This document shows positions 16,861-26,800 of a stretch of DNA of 64,000 nt, in pieces. Position numbers and translations under genes: made by a program. Origin of the DNA: Micromonospora citrea (GTDB lineage: Bacteria > Actinomycetota > Actinomycetes > Mycobacteriales > Micromonosporaceae); NCBI RefSeq assembly GCF_900090315.1, contig NZ_FMHZ01000002.1, positions 7,038,501-7,102,500 of the forward strand. The letters are read 5' to 3'. The first letter of the stretch is position 1, and every line of letters begins with the position of its first letter. The notes under the pieces are model-generated. The model ran no database searches, was not told where the DNA came from, and worked only from the letters and a program-made list of their open reading frames with translations.

Positions 16861-17031
16861 TCACTTGGCGGTCTTGTCGCCCGGCTTGGTCAGGTTCCAC
16901 ACCAGCAGCGCCGCGAGCAGCGCGAGCACCACGAGTCCGCCGGAGAGCCCCCGGCCGTCCTCCTCGCTGCGGCCGGTGGTGCCGAAGTAGATCACCGCGA
17001 GGCCGGCCAGCACCGTGACGAACGTCCGCAT
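16861..17031 (-). CDS. Small two-helix membrane protein, unknown
   Basis: A 56-residue protein with two hydrophobic helices (FVTVLAGLAVIYFG and GLVVLALLAALLVWNL) joined by an acidic turn and ending in a Lys-rich tail. The ATG at 17031 is picked because the upstream open frame is unlike a protein. No family recognised. Confidence 0.6.
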   Translation of the reverse strand: MRTFVTVLAGLAVIYFGTTGRSEEDGRGLSGGLVVLALLAALLVWNLTKPGDKTAK

Positions 17032-17231
17032 CCCTCGGTCCTTCACGTCCCGGACGGTACGGCCGGCGCCCGCCCCGGTGCGGCGGGTTTCCCCGTCTTC
17101 ACCCGACCGTGGCACGGGCGCCCCGACCGCCGGGTGGCCAGGAAGGCCCGCAACCGAGCCGACGACGGAGCGGGCTGCCGGATCGCCGGCCCGGGCCACT
17201 CAGGGCGGGTCCGAGTCGGTTTCAGGGCCGG

Positions 17232-18509
17232 TCAGGGCCCGGTGGCGAAGCCGCGCAGCCGGACCCGGCGGATCGTCCGGCCGGTGACCTCGACCACCTC
17301 GACGGTCAGCCCGGGCAGGCGCACCGTCTCGCCGGGGCCGCTCGGCAGGTGACCCAGCCCGGCCAGCACCAGCCCGGCCACCGTCGTGTACTCCCGCGAC
17401 GGCCGGAAGTGCAGCCGCACCCCGATGTCGGCCAGGTCGTGCAGCGGGAAGTCGCCGGGCAGCAGCAGCGCTCCGTCCGGTTCCCGGGTCACCCCGGTCA
17501 CGTCCCGGTCGGTCTCGTCGTACAACTCCCCCACCACCTCCGCCAGCAGGTCCTCCATGGTGACCATGCCGTCGGCCCCGCCGTGCTCGTCGACGACCAC
17601 GGCGAGCTGCTGGTGGCACACCCGCAGGCGGCGCAGCGCGTCGGAGACCGGCAGGGTGCCCGGCAGCAGCAGCGGCGGGTGGGCCCGGTCGCCGACGGTG
17701 GCGGCGCCGGCCTCGACGAGGTCGCGGATGTGCACCACGCCGCGTACGTCGTCGAGGCCGCCGGGCCCCACGACGGGGGCGCGGGACCGGCCGGCGGCGG
17801 CGAGCCGGCGCATCCCGTCGGCGGCGGGCAGGGCCGCGGGAAGCACTGTCACGTCCAGCCGGGGCACGAGGACCTCCCGCAGCGTCCGGCCGGCGATGTC
17901 GAACGCGCCGGTGAGGATCTCCCGCTGCTGCGCGGACAGGCCCCGCTGGCTGACCAGCATCTCCCGCAGCTCGTCCTCGGTCATCTCCGCCCGGCTGGCC
18001 CGTGGGTCGCCGCCGGCGAGCCGCACCACCACGTCGGTGGCCTGGCTGAGCAGCCAGACCGCCGGCCGGGACAGCCGGGCCAGCAGGTCCAGCGGGCCGG
18101 CGCTGAGCAGCCCCCACCGTTCGGCGCGCTGCATCGCCAGCCGTTTGGGCGCCAGCTCCCCGACGACCAGGGTGACGAAGGTGAGCAGCACGGTCACCAG
18201 GAGGACCGCCGCGCCGCGCGCCGCCCCGCCGAGGAAGCCCAGCGGCCCCACCAGCGGCTCGGCCAGGGAGACCGCGGCGGCGGCGGAGGCGAGGAAGCCG
18301 GCGAGGGTGATGCCGAGCTGGATGGTGGCCAGGTAGCGGTTGGGGTCGCGGACCAGGCGGGCCAGCCGCTCCCCCGAGCGGCTGCGCCGCCCCAGCTGCC
18401 GTACCTGCCCCTCGCGCAGCGTCACCAGCGCCATCTCGCTGCCGGACAGGGCCGCGTTGACGAGCACCAGCACGGCCACCAGCGCGAGCTGCCCGAGCGG
18501 TGCCCCCAT
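17232..18509 (-). CDS. CNNM/CBS-domain membrane protein (hemolysin C/CorC family)
   Basis: A 425-residue protein: CNNM (DUF21) membrane domain with four helices (1-180), a CBS pair (about 205-325, with MTEDELREML and DEHGGADGMVTMEDLLAEVV), and a C-terminal CorC/HlyC domain (about 340-422). Members are linked to Mg2+/Co2+ efflux or resistance; the hemolysin name is historical. The start lies one base after the stop of a small gene upstream. Confidence 0.9.
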   Translation of the reverse strand: MGAPLGQLALVAVLVLVNAALSGSEMALVTLREGQVRQLGRRSRSGERLARLVRDPNRYLATIQLGITLAGFLASAAAAVSLAEPLVGPLGFLGGAARGAAVLLVTVLLTFVTLVVGELAPKRLAMQRAERWGLLSAGPLDLLARLSRPAVWLLSQATDVVVRLAGGDPRASRAEMTEDELREMLVSQRGLSAQQREILTGAFDIAGRTLREVLVPRLDVTVLPAALPAADGMRRLAAAGRSRAPVVGPGGLDDVRGVVHIRDLVEAGAATVGDRAHPPLLLPGTLPVSDALRRLRVCHQQLAVVVDEHGGADGMVTMEDLLAEVVGELYDETDRDVTGVTREPDGALLLPGDFPLHDLADIGVRLHFRPSREYTTVAGLVLAGLGHLPSGPGETVRLPGLTVEVVEVTGRTIRRVRLRGFATGP

Positions 18510-18510
18510 G

Positions 18511-18708
18511 TCAGTCGACCTCCAGGTCGTCGAGGGAGATCTTGTGCGTCATCAGCCACCGGGCCAGCGCCGACATCCCGAACAGCCACAGCGGCGCCGA
18601 CTCGGTGGTGCCGTTCGTGGCGAAGATCGCGAAACGCAGGTCCGGCGCCCGGTACGCCTCGATCCGCCACCTGTGCTGCCTGTCCCGCCAGACCGCGGAA
18701 GGGTCCAT
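18511..18708 (-). CDS. Small conserved-looking protein, unknown
   Basis: A 65-residue protein (starts MDPSAVWRDRQHRWRIEAYR, ends HKISLDDLEVD). It has the feel of a structured domain with many Trp and Arg residues. It lies between selB and the CNNM gene and its TGA is one base before the CNNM ATG, suggesting coupling. Not recognised. Confidence 0.6.
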   Translation of the reverse strand: MDPSAVWRDRQHRWRIEAYRAPDLRFAIFATNGTTESAPLWLFGMSALARWLMTHKISLDDLEVD

Positions 18709-18749
18709 GGGCGTCACGCTAGGCGACCGCCGGGCCCGCCGGGGCGGCT

Positions 18750-20513
18750 TCAGGAGCCGGCCGCGACCACGATCCGGGCGTCGTCGGGCAGCCGCCGGGT
18801 GACGCCGCGCCGGTCGAGCAGCTCCAGCAGCGGCACGGCGACGCGGCGGGTCGTGTCCAGCGCCTGCCGGGCGGCGCTGAGCGTGAACGGCTGCGGCAGC
18901 CCGGCCAGCACCCGGACGGCCTCGTCGACCGCCCCGGGCAGCAGCACCACGTTCTCGGCGAGCCGCAGCAGCGCGCCCGCCCGCACGGCCGCGCCGATCT
19001 CCCGGGGCCCCAGCCCCAGGGCGGTGAGACGCTCCGCCTCCGGCGCCCGGAACGGGCGGTCGGCGTACTCGGCGCGGACCCGGGCCACGGCGCGGGCCAC
19101 CGGCTCCGGCAGCGCGTCGGCCGCCGCGGCGGTGACCCGCCCGGCGTGCGCGCGCAGCGGCGGCCGGACCAGCGCCTCGACCAGCGCCCGGTCGGGCAGC
19201 CCGAGGCGCTGCCGCAGCAGCTCCACCGGCGCGCCCGGCTCCAGCGGGTGCTCCCGGGCGTGCCGGGCGACCTCCCCGGCCAGCCGGACGCCGAGCCGCC
19301 GCCAGTGCTCCGGGTCGGCCAGCCAGTCGCCCGCGACGGGCCGGCCGGTGACCTCCACCCCGGTACGGGCCAGGTCGGCGGCGCGGGCCAGCCCTCGCCG
19401 GCGCAGCTCGCCGGCCAGGTCGGGACGGCCGTCCACGCCCGCCAGCACGGCCGCGCGGGCGGCCGCCGCGCCCCGGCGGGTCAGCGGCGGCGGCGCGACG
19501 TCCAGCACGGTCACGCCACCGGCCACGTGGTGCCGGCCCGGGTCGCGCAGCAGCGCCCGGTCGCCCACCAGCAGCGGCAGCGGCCGGGCCAGGCGCAGCC
19601 GGACGGTGTCCGCGCCCAGCGGCCGCACCCGGGCCGGCACCGCCGCCGCGCCGACGTGCAGGGTCAGCGTGGCGGGCAGCTCCGCCGCCGGGTCGCCGGC
19701 CAGCCGGACGTCCAGCAGGTCGGTGTGGCGGAACCGGCCCGGGGTGAGCAGCGCGTCGCCCCGGCCCAGCCGGTCCCGGGGCGTGCCGCGCAGGTTCACC
19801 GCCACCCGGGCGACCGCGTCGACCTCCGGCCGGGCCTCGCCGAGGCGGTGCAGGCCGCGCACCCGCACCGGCTCGCCCGTCGAGGCGAGTTCCAGCTCGT
19901 CGCCGACGCGCAGCCGGCCGGCGCCGAGGGTGCCGGTGACCACGGTGCCGGCGCCCCGGACGGTGAACGCCCGGTCCACCCACAGCCGCACCGGCGCCTC
20001 GGTCGCGGGGGCGGGCAGCCGGGCGGCGAGCCGGTCCAGGGCCGCCCGCAGCCCCGGCAGGCCGGCCCCGGTGACCGCGCTGACCGCCACGGTGTCGACC
20101 GCGGCCAGGGAGGTGGCGGCCAGCTCGGCCCGGGCCCGGGCCGCCGCCGGCCCCGGATCGGCCAGGTCCGCGCGGGTCACCACCAGCAGGCCGTACGACA
20201 CCCCCAGCGCGTGCAGCGCCGCCAGGTGCTCGGCCGACTGCGGCATCCAGCCCTCGTCGGCGGCGACCACGACCAGCGCGGCGGGCACCGGGCCGACGCC
20301 GGCGAGCATGTTCGGCACGAACCGCTCATGCCCCGGCACGTCGACGAACGCGACCGTCCCGCCGGACGGCAGGGCGGTCCAGGCGAACCCGAGGTCGATG
20401 GTCATGCCCCGGCGGCGCTCCTCGGCCCACCGGTCGGGCTCCATCCCCGTCAACGCCCGGACCAGTGTCGACTTGCCGTGGTCGACGTGCCCGGCGGTGG
20501 CCACCACGAACAC
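18750..20513 (-). CDS. selB: Selenocysteine-specific elongation factor SelB
   Basis: A 587-residue GTPase. The P-loop GHVDHGKST (8-16), DVPGHERFV and a VVTRADL segment form the G domain, followed by EF-Tu-like domains and several C-terminal winged helices that read the SECIS hairpin. SelB delivers Sec-tRNA to UGA codons marked by SECIS. GTG start, three bases after the selA stop. The G domain's RGMTIDLGF matches the SelB signature, not EF-Tu. Confidence 0.96.
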   Translation of the reverse strand: MFVVATAGHVDHGKSTLVRALTGMEPDRWAEERRRGMTIDLGFAWTALPSGGTVAFVDVPGHERFVPNMLAGVGPVPAALVVVAADEGWMPQSAEHLAALHALGVSYGLLVVTRADLADPGPAAARARAELAATSLAAVDTVAVSAVTGAGLPGLRAALDRLAARLPAPATEAPVRLWVDRAFTVRGAGTVVTGTLGAGRLRVGDELELASTGEPVRVRGLHRLGEARPEVDAVARVAVNLRGTPRDRLGRGDALLTPGRFRHTDLLDVRLAGDPAAELPATLTLHVGAAAVPARVRPLGADTVRLRLARPLPLLVGDRALLRDPGRHHVAGGVTVLDVAPPPLTRRGAAAARAAVLAGVDGRPDLAGELRRRGLARAADLARTGVEVTGRPVAGDWLADPEHWRRLGVRLAGEVARHAREHPLEPGAPVELLRQRLGLPDRALVEALVRPPLRAHAGRVTAAAADALPEPVARAVARVRAEYADRPFRAPEAERLTALGLGPREIGAAVRAGALLRLAENVVLLPGAVDEAVRVLAGLPQPFTLSAARQALDTTRRVAVPLLELLDRRGVTRRLPDDARIVVAAGS

Positions 20514-20516
20514 GTC

Positions 20517-21821
20517 TCAGCCGTCCCCCGGCACCCGCAGCACGGCGGCGCGGACGGTGTCGTCGGCGTCGGCGGGGACGCAGCGCAGGTCCAGCAGCAG
20601 CCGGCCCCGGACGACCCGGCCGAGCACCGGCGGGTCGCCGACGCGCAGCGGCTCGGCGTACCGCTCGGGCAGGGCGAGCGCCCACGACGCCAGCTCGACG
20701 CCCGGGGCGCCACCGCCCCCGACGACGGCGCCGGCGGGCACCACCTCCGCCTTGCACCCGTCGGCGGCGAGGCCGTCGCGCAGCCGCTCGACCCGCTCGC
20801 GCAGCGCGTCGGCGTCGGCGTGCAGGGCCGCCCGGGTGGGCGTGGCGGGGTCGGCGAGGGTGGCCGCGAGCGCGGCGAGGGTCAGCTTGTCCACCCGCAG
20901 CGCCCGCGCGAGGGGATGCCGGCGCAGCCGTTCGACCAGGTCGGCGGCGCCGAGCAGCAGCCCGGCCTGCGGCCCGCCGAGCAGCTTGTCGCCGCTGGCG
21001 GTGACCAGCGCGGCCCCGTCCCGCAGGGTGCCGGCGGCGTCGGGCTCGTCGGGCAGCAGCGGGTCGGGGGCGAGCAGCCCGGAGCCGATGTCGGCGACCA
21101 CCGGCACGCCGAGGGTGGCCAGCCGCCGCACCGGCACCGCCGAGGTGAAGCCGGTGACCCGGAAGTTCGACGGATGCACCTTGAGCACGAAGCCGGTACG
21201 CGGGCCGAGCGCGGCGGCGTAGTCGTCGAGCGTGGTGCGGTTGGTGGTGCCCACCTCGCGCAGCCGCGCCCCCGTGCTCTCCAACAGGTCGGGCAGGCGG
21301 AACCCGTCGCCGATCTCCACCAGCTCGCCGCGGCTGACGACGATCTCGGCGTCGGCGGCCAGGGCGGTGGCGGCGAGCACCAGGGCGGCGGCGCCGTTGT
21401 TGACCACGTGCACCGCGCCGGCGGCGGGCACGGCGGCGGCCAGGGCGTCGAGGGCGTCGCGGCCGCGCCGGGCCCGCCGGCCGGTGCGCAGGTCCAGCTC
21501 GACGTCGGTGTGCCCGGCGGCGGCGGTGACCGCCGCGACGGCGGCCGGCGACAGCGCGGCCCGGCCCAGGTTGGTGTGCAGCACCACCCCGGTCGCGTTC
21601 AGCACCGCCCGGGGGCCGGGCGCGGGCAGGGCGGCCAGCGCGGCGTCGCGTACCGCCTCGGGGGTGATCTCGCCCCGGCGGGCCAGTTCCTGCGCCCGCC
21701 GGACGGCGGCCTTGACGCGGTCGCGGCCCACGGCCGTCGCCGCGGCGGCCAGCCGGGGGTCGGCGAGCAACGCGTCGGTGCGCGGCACCCGCCGGCGCGG
21801 ATCCGCCGCGACGTCCCCCAT
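20517..21821 (-). CDS. selA: L-seryl-tRNA(Sec) selenium transferase
   Basis: A 434-residue PLP enzyme that converts seryl-tRNA(Sec) to selenocysteinyl-tRNA(Sec) with selenophosphate. Conserved elements: RAVLNATGVVLHTNLGRA (71-88), VSRGELVEIGDGFRLP, LKVHPSNFRV and the PLP lysine K279 in SGDKLLGGPQAG. The ATG at 21821 has gaagagggg before it; the open frame upstream runs through the tRNA gene and is not used. selD, needed to make selenophosphate, is not in the window. Confidence 0.96.
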   Translation of the reverse strand: MGDVAADPRRRVPRTDALLADPRLAAAATAVGRDRVKAAVRRAQELARRGEITPEAVRDAALAALPAPGPRAVLNATGVVLHTNLGRAALSPAAVAAVTAAAGHTDVELDLRTGRRARRGRDALDALAAAVPAAGAVHVVNNGAAALVLAATALAADAEIVVSRGELVEIGDGFRLPDLLESTGARLREVGTTNRTTLDDYAAALGPRTGFVLKVHPSNFRVTGFTSAVPVRRLATLGVPVVADIGSGLLAPDPLLPDEPDAAGTLRDGAALVTASGDKLLGGPQAGLLLGAADLVERLRRHPLARALRVDKLTLAALAATLADPATPTRAALHADADALRERVERLRDGLAADGCKAEVVPAGAVVGGGGAPGVELASWALALPERYAEPLRVGDPPVLGRVVRGRLLLDLRCVPADADDTVRAAVLRVPGDG

Positions 21822-21840
21822 GGCCCCCTCTTCCGCAGCG

Positions 21841-21936
21841 TGGCGGAGACGGACGGGAATCGAACCCGCCTGGCCCGGATCCCGGGCCACACCGGTTTTG
21901 AAGACCGGGAGGGGCACCAGCCGCCTGAACGCCTCC
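21841..21936 (-). tRNA. selC: tRNA-Sec (anticodon UCA)
   Basis: Read leftward, the gene starts GGAGGCG, has an anticodon loop CTTCAAA (anticodon TCA at 21901-21899), a long variable arm with a GGCCCGG stem, a T-arm GGGTTCGATTCCC, and ends CGTCTCCG with an encoded CCA (21843-21841). The long variable arm, the extended acceptor side and the UCA anticodon identify selenocysteine tRNA. It lies between the formate dehydrogenase anchor gene and selA. Confidence 0.96.
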
Positions 21937-21980
21937 ACGCAGCAGTGAACCACAGGCCCCGTTGGCGGGTGCGGGCAGCG

Positions 21981-22970
21981 TCAGCCCTCGGCGGCGCGCC
22001 GCCGGTCGAGGCGTTCCCGCTGCGGCAGCACCGTGTACTTCGGATCCCTCGCGGAGGCGACGCCGCCGTGGAAGATGCCGAACCTGGTGGCCACCGAGGC
22101 GCCCAGCAGCGCCGCCCCGGACAGCGCGGAGACCGTCCGGCTGCGCCGACCCAGCAACGCGCCGGCCACCCCGGCCGCGGTGAGCGCCCGCCCGGCGCGC
22201 AGCAGCCGGCCCGCCCGCCCGGTGCGGTATGGCTCGCTGAGCAGCCCGAGGCGGGTCTCCACCCGGTGCGAGCCGAACAGTTCCAGGGCGGCGCCGGCCA
22301 CCGCCATCCGGCGGGCGGGGCCGGCCTGCGCGGTCGGTGCGGCGAGCAGCCCCACGCCGGCGCCGCTGGCCAGCGCGCTGCCCGCGAAGATGGCCGGCAG
22401 CTCCGGGTACGCCTCGTGCCAGGACGGCACGGCCGTGTCGGCGAGCAGCACGCCGGTGTACGTGGCCAGCGCCGGCGCGGTCACCGCGGCGGCCAGCCCG
22501 GCGGCGTGTCCCACCGGCGGCAGGACCCGTCGGGCGAGCCCCGGCAGCCCTCGGTCGGGCAGCCACGCCGCGCCCTCGGCGACCGCCGCGATCCCGGCGG
22601 CCGGGCCGAACGCGCTGAGGATCCAGGTGCCCACGGACATCGGCGACGTCGGCTTGGCCACCCGCAGCATGTGGTGGAACCGGGCCGGCCGCCCCAGATC
22701 CCTGATCAGGAAGACGGTGCTGGCGGTGACCGCCGCCAGCGAGGTGACCCGGCCGGCGCGGCGCAGCGCGGGCCGCCCGGTGGCCTGCCCGCCCGCCGCG
22801 AGCAGCGACGAGCCGGCGGCCAGCCCGCCGGTGAACAGGTACGCCGCGATGTCCCACTTCCACACCGGTGCCTTGAGGATCGGCCGCCCGTAGTAGGAGG
22901 TGAACTCGGCCTCGGGGACGCGCAACTCCTCGCCGCCGCGCCGCCTGCGCCCACCACGCTCCCGACTCAC
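21981..22970 (-). CDS. NrfD/polysulfide-reductase-type membrane anchor of formate dehydrogenase
   Basis: A 329-residue multi-pass protein with about eight hydrophobic segments. After a basic N-terminus it reads TSYYGRPILKAPVWKWDIAA, the NrfD-type opening, and it retains PTSPMSVGTWILSAFG. NrfD subunits anchor FeS/molybdenum enzymes and pass electrons to quinone. The GTG start overlaps the FeS-subunit stop (GTGA), so it belongs to the fdh operon. Confidence 0.9.
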   Translation of the reverse strand: MSRERGGRRRRGGEELRVPEAEFTSYYGRPILKAPVWKWDIAAYLFTGGLAAGSSLLAAGGQATGRPALRRAGRVTSLAAVTASTVFLIRDLGRPARFHHMLRVAKPTSPMSVGTWILSAFGPAAGIAAVAEGAAWLPDRGLPGLARRVLPPVGHAAGLAAAVTAPALATYTGVLLADTAVPSWHEAYPELPAIFAGSALASGAGVGLLAAPTAQAGPARRMAVAGAALELFGSHRVETRLGLLSEPYRTGRAGRLLRAGRALTAAGVAGALLGRRSRTVSALSGAALLGASVATRFGIFHGGVASARDPKYTVLPQRERLDRRRAAEG

Positions 22971-23893
22971 GAGGAACCTCCCACGAACGCGGCGACGGCC
23001 GCCGCCGCCATCGCCAGGGCGGCCAGGCCGGCCCGCTTCCACATCCTCGGCAGGTCCCGGGTGGTGACCACCGGGTCCGGCGGCAGGCCGTACACCTCGG
23101 GCTCGTCGAGCAGCAGGAAGAACGCCCCGTCGCCGCCGACGCCGTCGTCGGGGTCGTGCCCGTAGAGCCGGGCCTCCGGCACGCCCCGCTCGTGCAGGGT
23201 CGCCACCCGCGCCGCGGCCCGCTCCCGCAGCTCGTCGAGGGGTCCGTACTGGATGGACTCGGTGGGGCACGCCTGCGCGCAGGCGGGGGTCTTCCCCGCC
23301 CCGATCCGGTCGTAGCACAGGGTGCACTTCCACGCCCGGCCGTCGCCCTCGCGCTGGTCGATGACGCCGTAGGGGCAGGCGGAGATGCAGTAGCCGCAGC
23401 CGTTGCAGATGTCCTCCTGCACCACCACCGTGCCGAACTCGGTGCGGAACAGCGAGCCGGTGGGGCACACGTCGAGGCAGGCCGCGTGGGTGCAGTGCTT
23501 GCAGACGTCCGACATCATCAGCCAGCGGAAGTCCGTGCGGCCCTCCGCGCCCCCGCCGCGCCCCGGCGGCTGCGCCCCGGGCATCCCCAGGAACTCCGGC
23601 CCGGCCGTCCGGCCCGGTGGGGTGGGGCGCCCGGCCGGGCGGGGCTGCTCGACGAACGCGACGTGCCGCCACGAGTTCGCGGTCAGCGCGCCGGTGTTGT
23701 CGTACGACATGCCGAGCAGGTCCAGCCCCGAGCCGGGGACGTCGTTCCACTCCTTGCAGGCCACCTCGCACGCCTTGCAGCCGATGCAGACGCTGGTGTC
23801 GGTGAAGAACCCCATCCGGGGTGGCGCGTCGGCCCAGCCCGCCTCCGGGGCCGGATCCAGCGGCCCGGACAGGCTGTGCGGGTCAGGAAGCAT
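22967..23893 (-). CDS. Formate dehydrogenase iron-sulfur (beta) subunit
   Basis: A 308-residue ferredoxin-like subunit with four Cys clusters: CIGCKACEVACKEWN, CKHCTHAACLDVCPTG, CNGCGYCISACPYG and CTLCYD with CAQACPT, enough for four [4Fe-4S] centres. A single C-terminal helix (LAALAMAAAAVAAFVG) resembles the membrane tail of FdnH. The ATG at 23893 has gggagggcc upstream and overlaps the end of the alpha gene. Confidence 0.93.
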   Translation of the reverse strand: MLPDPHSLSGPLDPAPEAGWADAPPRMGFFTDTSVCIGCKACEVACKEWNDVPGSGLDLLGMSYDNTGALTANSWRHVAFVEQPRPAGRPTPPGRTAGPEFLGMPGAQPPGRGGGAEGRTDFRWLMMSDVCKHCTHAACLDVCPTGSLFRTEFGTVVVQEDICNGCGYCISACPYGVIDQREGDGRAWKCTLCYDRIGAGKTPACAQACPTESIQYGPLDELRERAAARVATLHERGVPEARLYGHDPDDGVGGDGAFFLLLDEPEVYGLPPDPVVTTRDLPRMWKRAGLAALAMAAAAVAAFVGGSS

Positions 23894-26800
23894 CACGGCC
23901 CTCCCCGGCACCGTCGGCGGCGGCCGGCGGGGGAACCGCCCCCGGGGTGAGCGTCGGGGCCGGATGGCCGGGGACGATGCCCGCCCGCCGCTGGTAGTCG
24001 GTCACCAGGTCCAGCAGGGCGGAGCCGGTGGGCCGCCGGCCGGGCCGCACGTCGCAGGTACCGATCTTGCTCTCCTGGATCAGCACGTTCGGGTCGAGGG
24101 TGATCCCGAACAGGTCGTTGGCCGAGTCGCCGGTCACCAGCCCCTCGAACCCGAAGTGGTACGGCAGCCACACCTGGTGGATCACCCGGCCGTCCACCCG
24201 CAGCGGCGTCAGCCGGTCGGTGACCAGCACCTTCGCCTCGATGACCGCCCGACCACTGACCAGGTGCGCCCAGCCCAGGTGCTCCAGGCCCCGCTCGGCG
24301 GCCACCTGCGGGGACACCTCGACGAACATCTCCGGTTGCAGCTCCGCCAGCGGACGCACGGTGCGGCTCATCCCGCCCGCCGTGTGGTGCTCGGTGAGCC
24401 GGCTGACCGTGAACACGTACGGGAACACCTGGCTGTGCTCCTGCGGCGGGCTCGGGTTCACCGAGTTCACCGGGTGCGCGTACACCTTGCGGGTGGGGTT
24501 GGCCTGCTGCCGGTAGAGCGGGTTGCGCACCGGCGACTCGGCCGGCTCGTAGTGCGTCGGCAGCGGGCCGTCGAGCACACCGCTGGGCGCGTACAGCCAG
24601 CCCTTGCCGTCGCCCTGCATCACGAACGGGTCGTCGCCGGCGATGCCCTCCGGGCCGGACGCGCCCTCCGGCGGCCGGTACGTCGGCGGTTTCGTCTTCT
24701 CGAAGTCCGGCACGTCGTAGCCGGTCCACTCCCCCGCGTCCGGGTCCCACCAGACGTAGCGCTTGCGCTCGCTCCACGGCCGGCCCTGCGGGTCGGCGGA
24801 GGCACGGTTGTAGAGGATGCGCCGGTTCGCCGGCCACGCCCAGCCCCACTCCGCGGCCACCCAGTCCTGCTCGTGCCGGGGCTTGCGCCGCGCCGCCTGG
24901 TTGACGCCGTCGGCGTACACCCCGGAGTAGATCCAACAACCGACGGCGGTGGAACCGTCGTCGCGGGCCTCGGCGAACGTGGACAGCGGGCGGCCGGTCG
25001 CCACCTCGTAGCCGTTGATCTCGCGCAGCACCGCCTCGGCGCTCGGCTCGTCGTGCGGGCCGTGCGTGGGGTAGTCCCAGGCCAGGTCGAGCAGCGCCCG
25101 GTCGCGCGGCAGGTCGGAGCCGGCCAGCTTCTCCCGCAGCCGCCGCCCGAGATGGTAGAAGAACCACAGCTCGGAGCGGGCGTCGCCCGGCGGGTCGACG
25201 GCCTTCTCCCGCCACTGCAACAGCCGCTGGGTCTGGGTGAAGGTGCCCTCCTTCTCCACGTGCGAGGCCGCCGGCAGGAAGAACACCTCCGTCCCGCACC
25301 GCTCCGGCACGATCTCGCCGGTGGCGACCTCCGGGCCGTTACGCCAGAACGTCGCGCTCTCGATCATGAACAGGTCGCGGACCACCAGCCAGTCGAGGTT
25401 GGCCATGCCCAGGCGCTGGGCCCGGCCGTGCGCCGACCCGACCGCCGGGTTCTGGCCGAGCAGGAAGTAACCCTTCACCTTCCCGTCGATCATGTTCAGC
25501 ACCTGCTGGTACGTGCCGTGGTCGCCGGTCATCCGGGGCAGGTACCCGTAGCAGAAGTCGTTCTCCGGCGTCGCCGCGTCCCCCCAGTACGCCTTGAGCA
25601 GACTCGCCGCGTAGGCGCGGGCGTTGCCCCAGAAGCCCTTCTGACCCGGGTGGCGGATGCTGTCCACCCACTCGTCGAAGGTGGGGTGGTCGGCGTGGTG
25701 CGGCATCGGCAGGTAGCCCGGCAGCAGGTTGAACAGCGTCGGGATGTCCGTGGAGCCCTGGATGCTGGCGTGCCCGCGCAGCGCCAGGATGCCCCCGCCG
25801 GGGCGGCCCATGTTGCCCAGCAGCAGCTGGATGATCGCGCCCGTACGGATGTACTGCACGCCGACGCTGTGCTGCGTCCACCCCACCGAGTAGATCAGCA
25901 CGCCGGTGCGCTCCCGACCCGAGTTGGCCGTCCACGCCTCGGCCAGCTCCAGGAACCTCTCCCGCGGGATGCCGCAGACCCGCTCCACCATCTCCGGGGT
26001 GTAGCGGGCGAAGTGCCGCCTGAGGATCTGGTAGACGCAACGCGGGTGCTGCAACGTCTCGTCGCGTTCGACCTGCCCGCCCACCTGGGCGCCGTGCGAC
26101 TCGTGGCGCAGCCCGGCGGCGGTGTCGCGCTCCTTGGCGGTGTGCCCGCTGCCGGAGTCGGACTCGTGGCCCGCGTACTGCCAGGAGTCCTGGACGTAGG
26201 AGCCGGTCTCCGGGTCGAAGCCGGAGAAGAACCCGTCGCCGTCCTCGGTGTCGACGAACCGCTCGCTGACGATCGTCGCGGCGTTCGTGTACGCCAGCAC
26301 GTACTCCCGGAAGTCCAGCTCGTTCTCCAGGATGTGCCGCACCACGCCACCGAGCAGCGCGATGTCGGAGCCCGCGCGGATCGGCAGGTACGTGTCGGCC
26401 AGCGCGCTGGTGCGGGTGAACCGCGGATCGACGTGGAACACCTTGGCGCCGCGCCGCTTCGCCTCCATCACCCACTGGAAGCCCACCGGATGGGCCTCGG
26501 CCATGTTGGAGCCCTGGATGACGACGACGTCAGCGTTGGCGACGTCCTGCTGGAAGTCCGTCGCGCCACCGCGACCGAAGCTGGCCCCCAGACCGGGGAC
26601 GGTGGCGGAGTGTCAAATGCGGGCCTGGTTCTCGATCTGGAGCGCCCCCATCGCCGTGAACAGCTTCTTGATGAGGTAGTTCTCCTCGTTGTCCAGCGTC
26701 GCCCCGCCCAGGCTGGAGATGCCCAGCGTCCGGTTGAGCGGCCGGCCCTGGCTGTCGACGTCCTCCCACGTCTCGGCACGGGCGGCGAGGATCCGGTCGG

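Noticed and set aside
19146..23165. Rightward open frame of 1339 residues over selA/selB
   Set aside because: Also antisense of recognised genes and of the tRNA-Sec gene.
26613..26615. In-frame TGA in the formate dehydrogenase gene as a pseudogene or sequencing error
   Set aside because: It sits at the exact selenocysteine position, is followed by a GGUCU hairpin, and sel genes lie next door.
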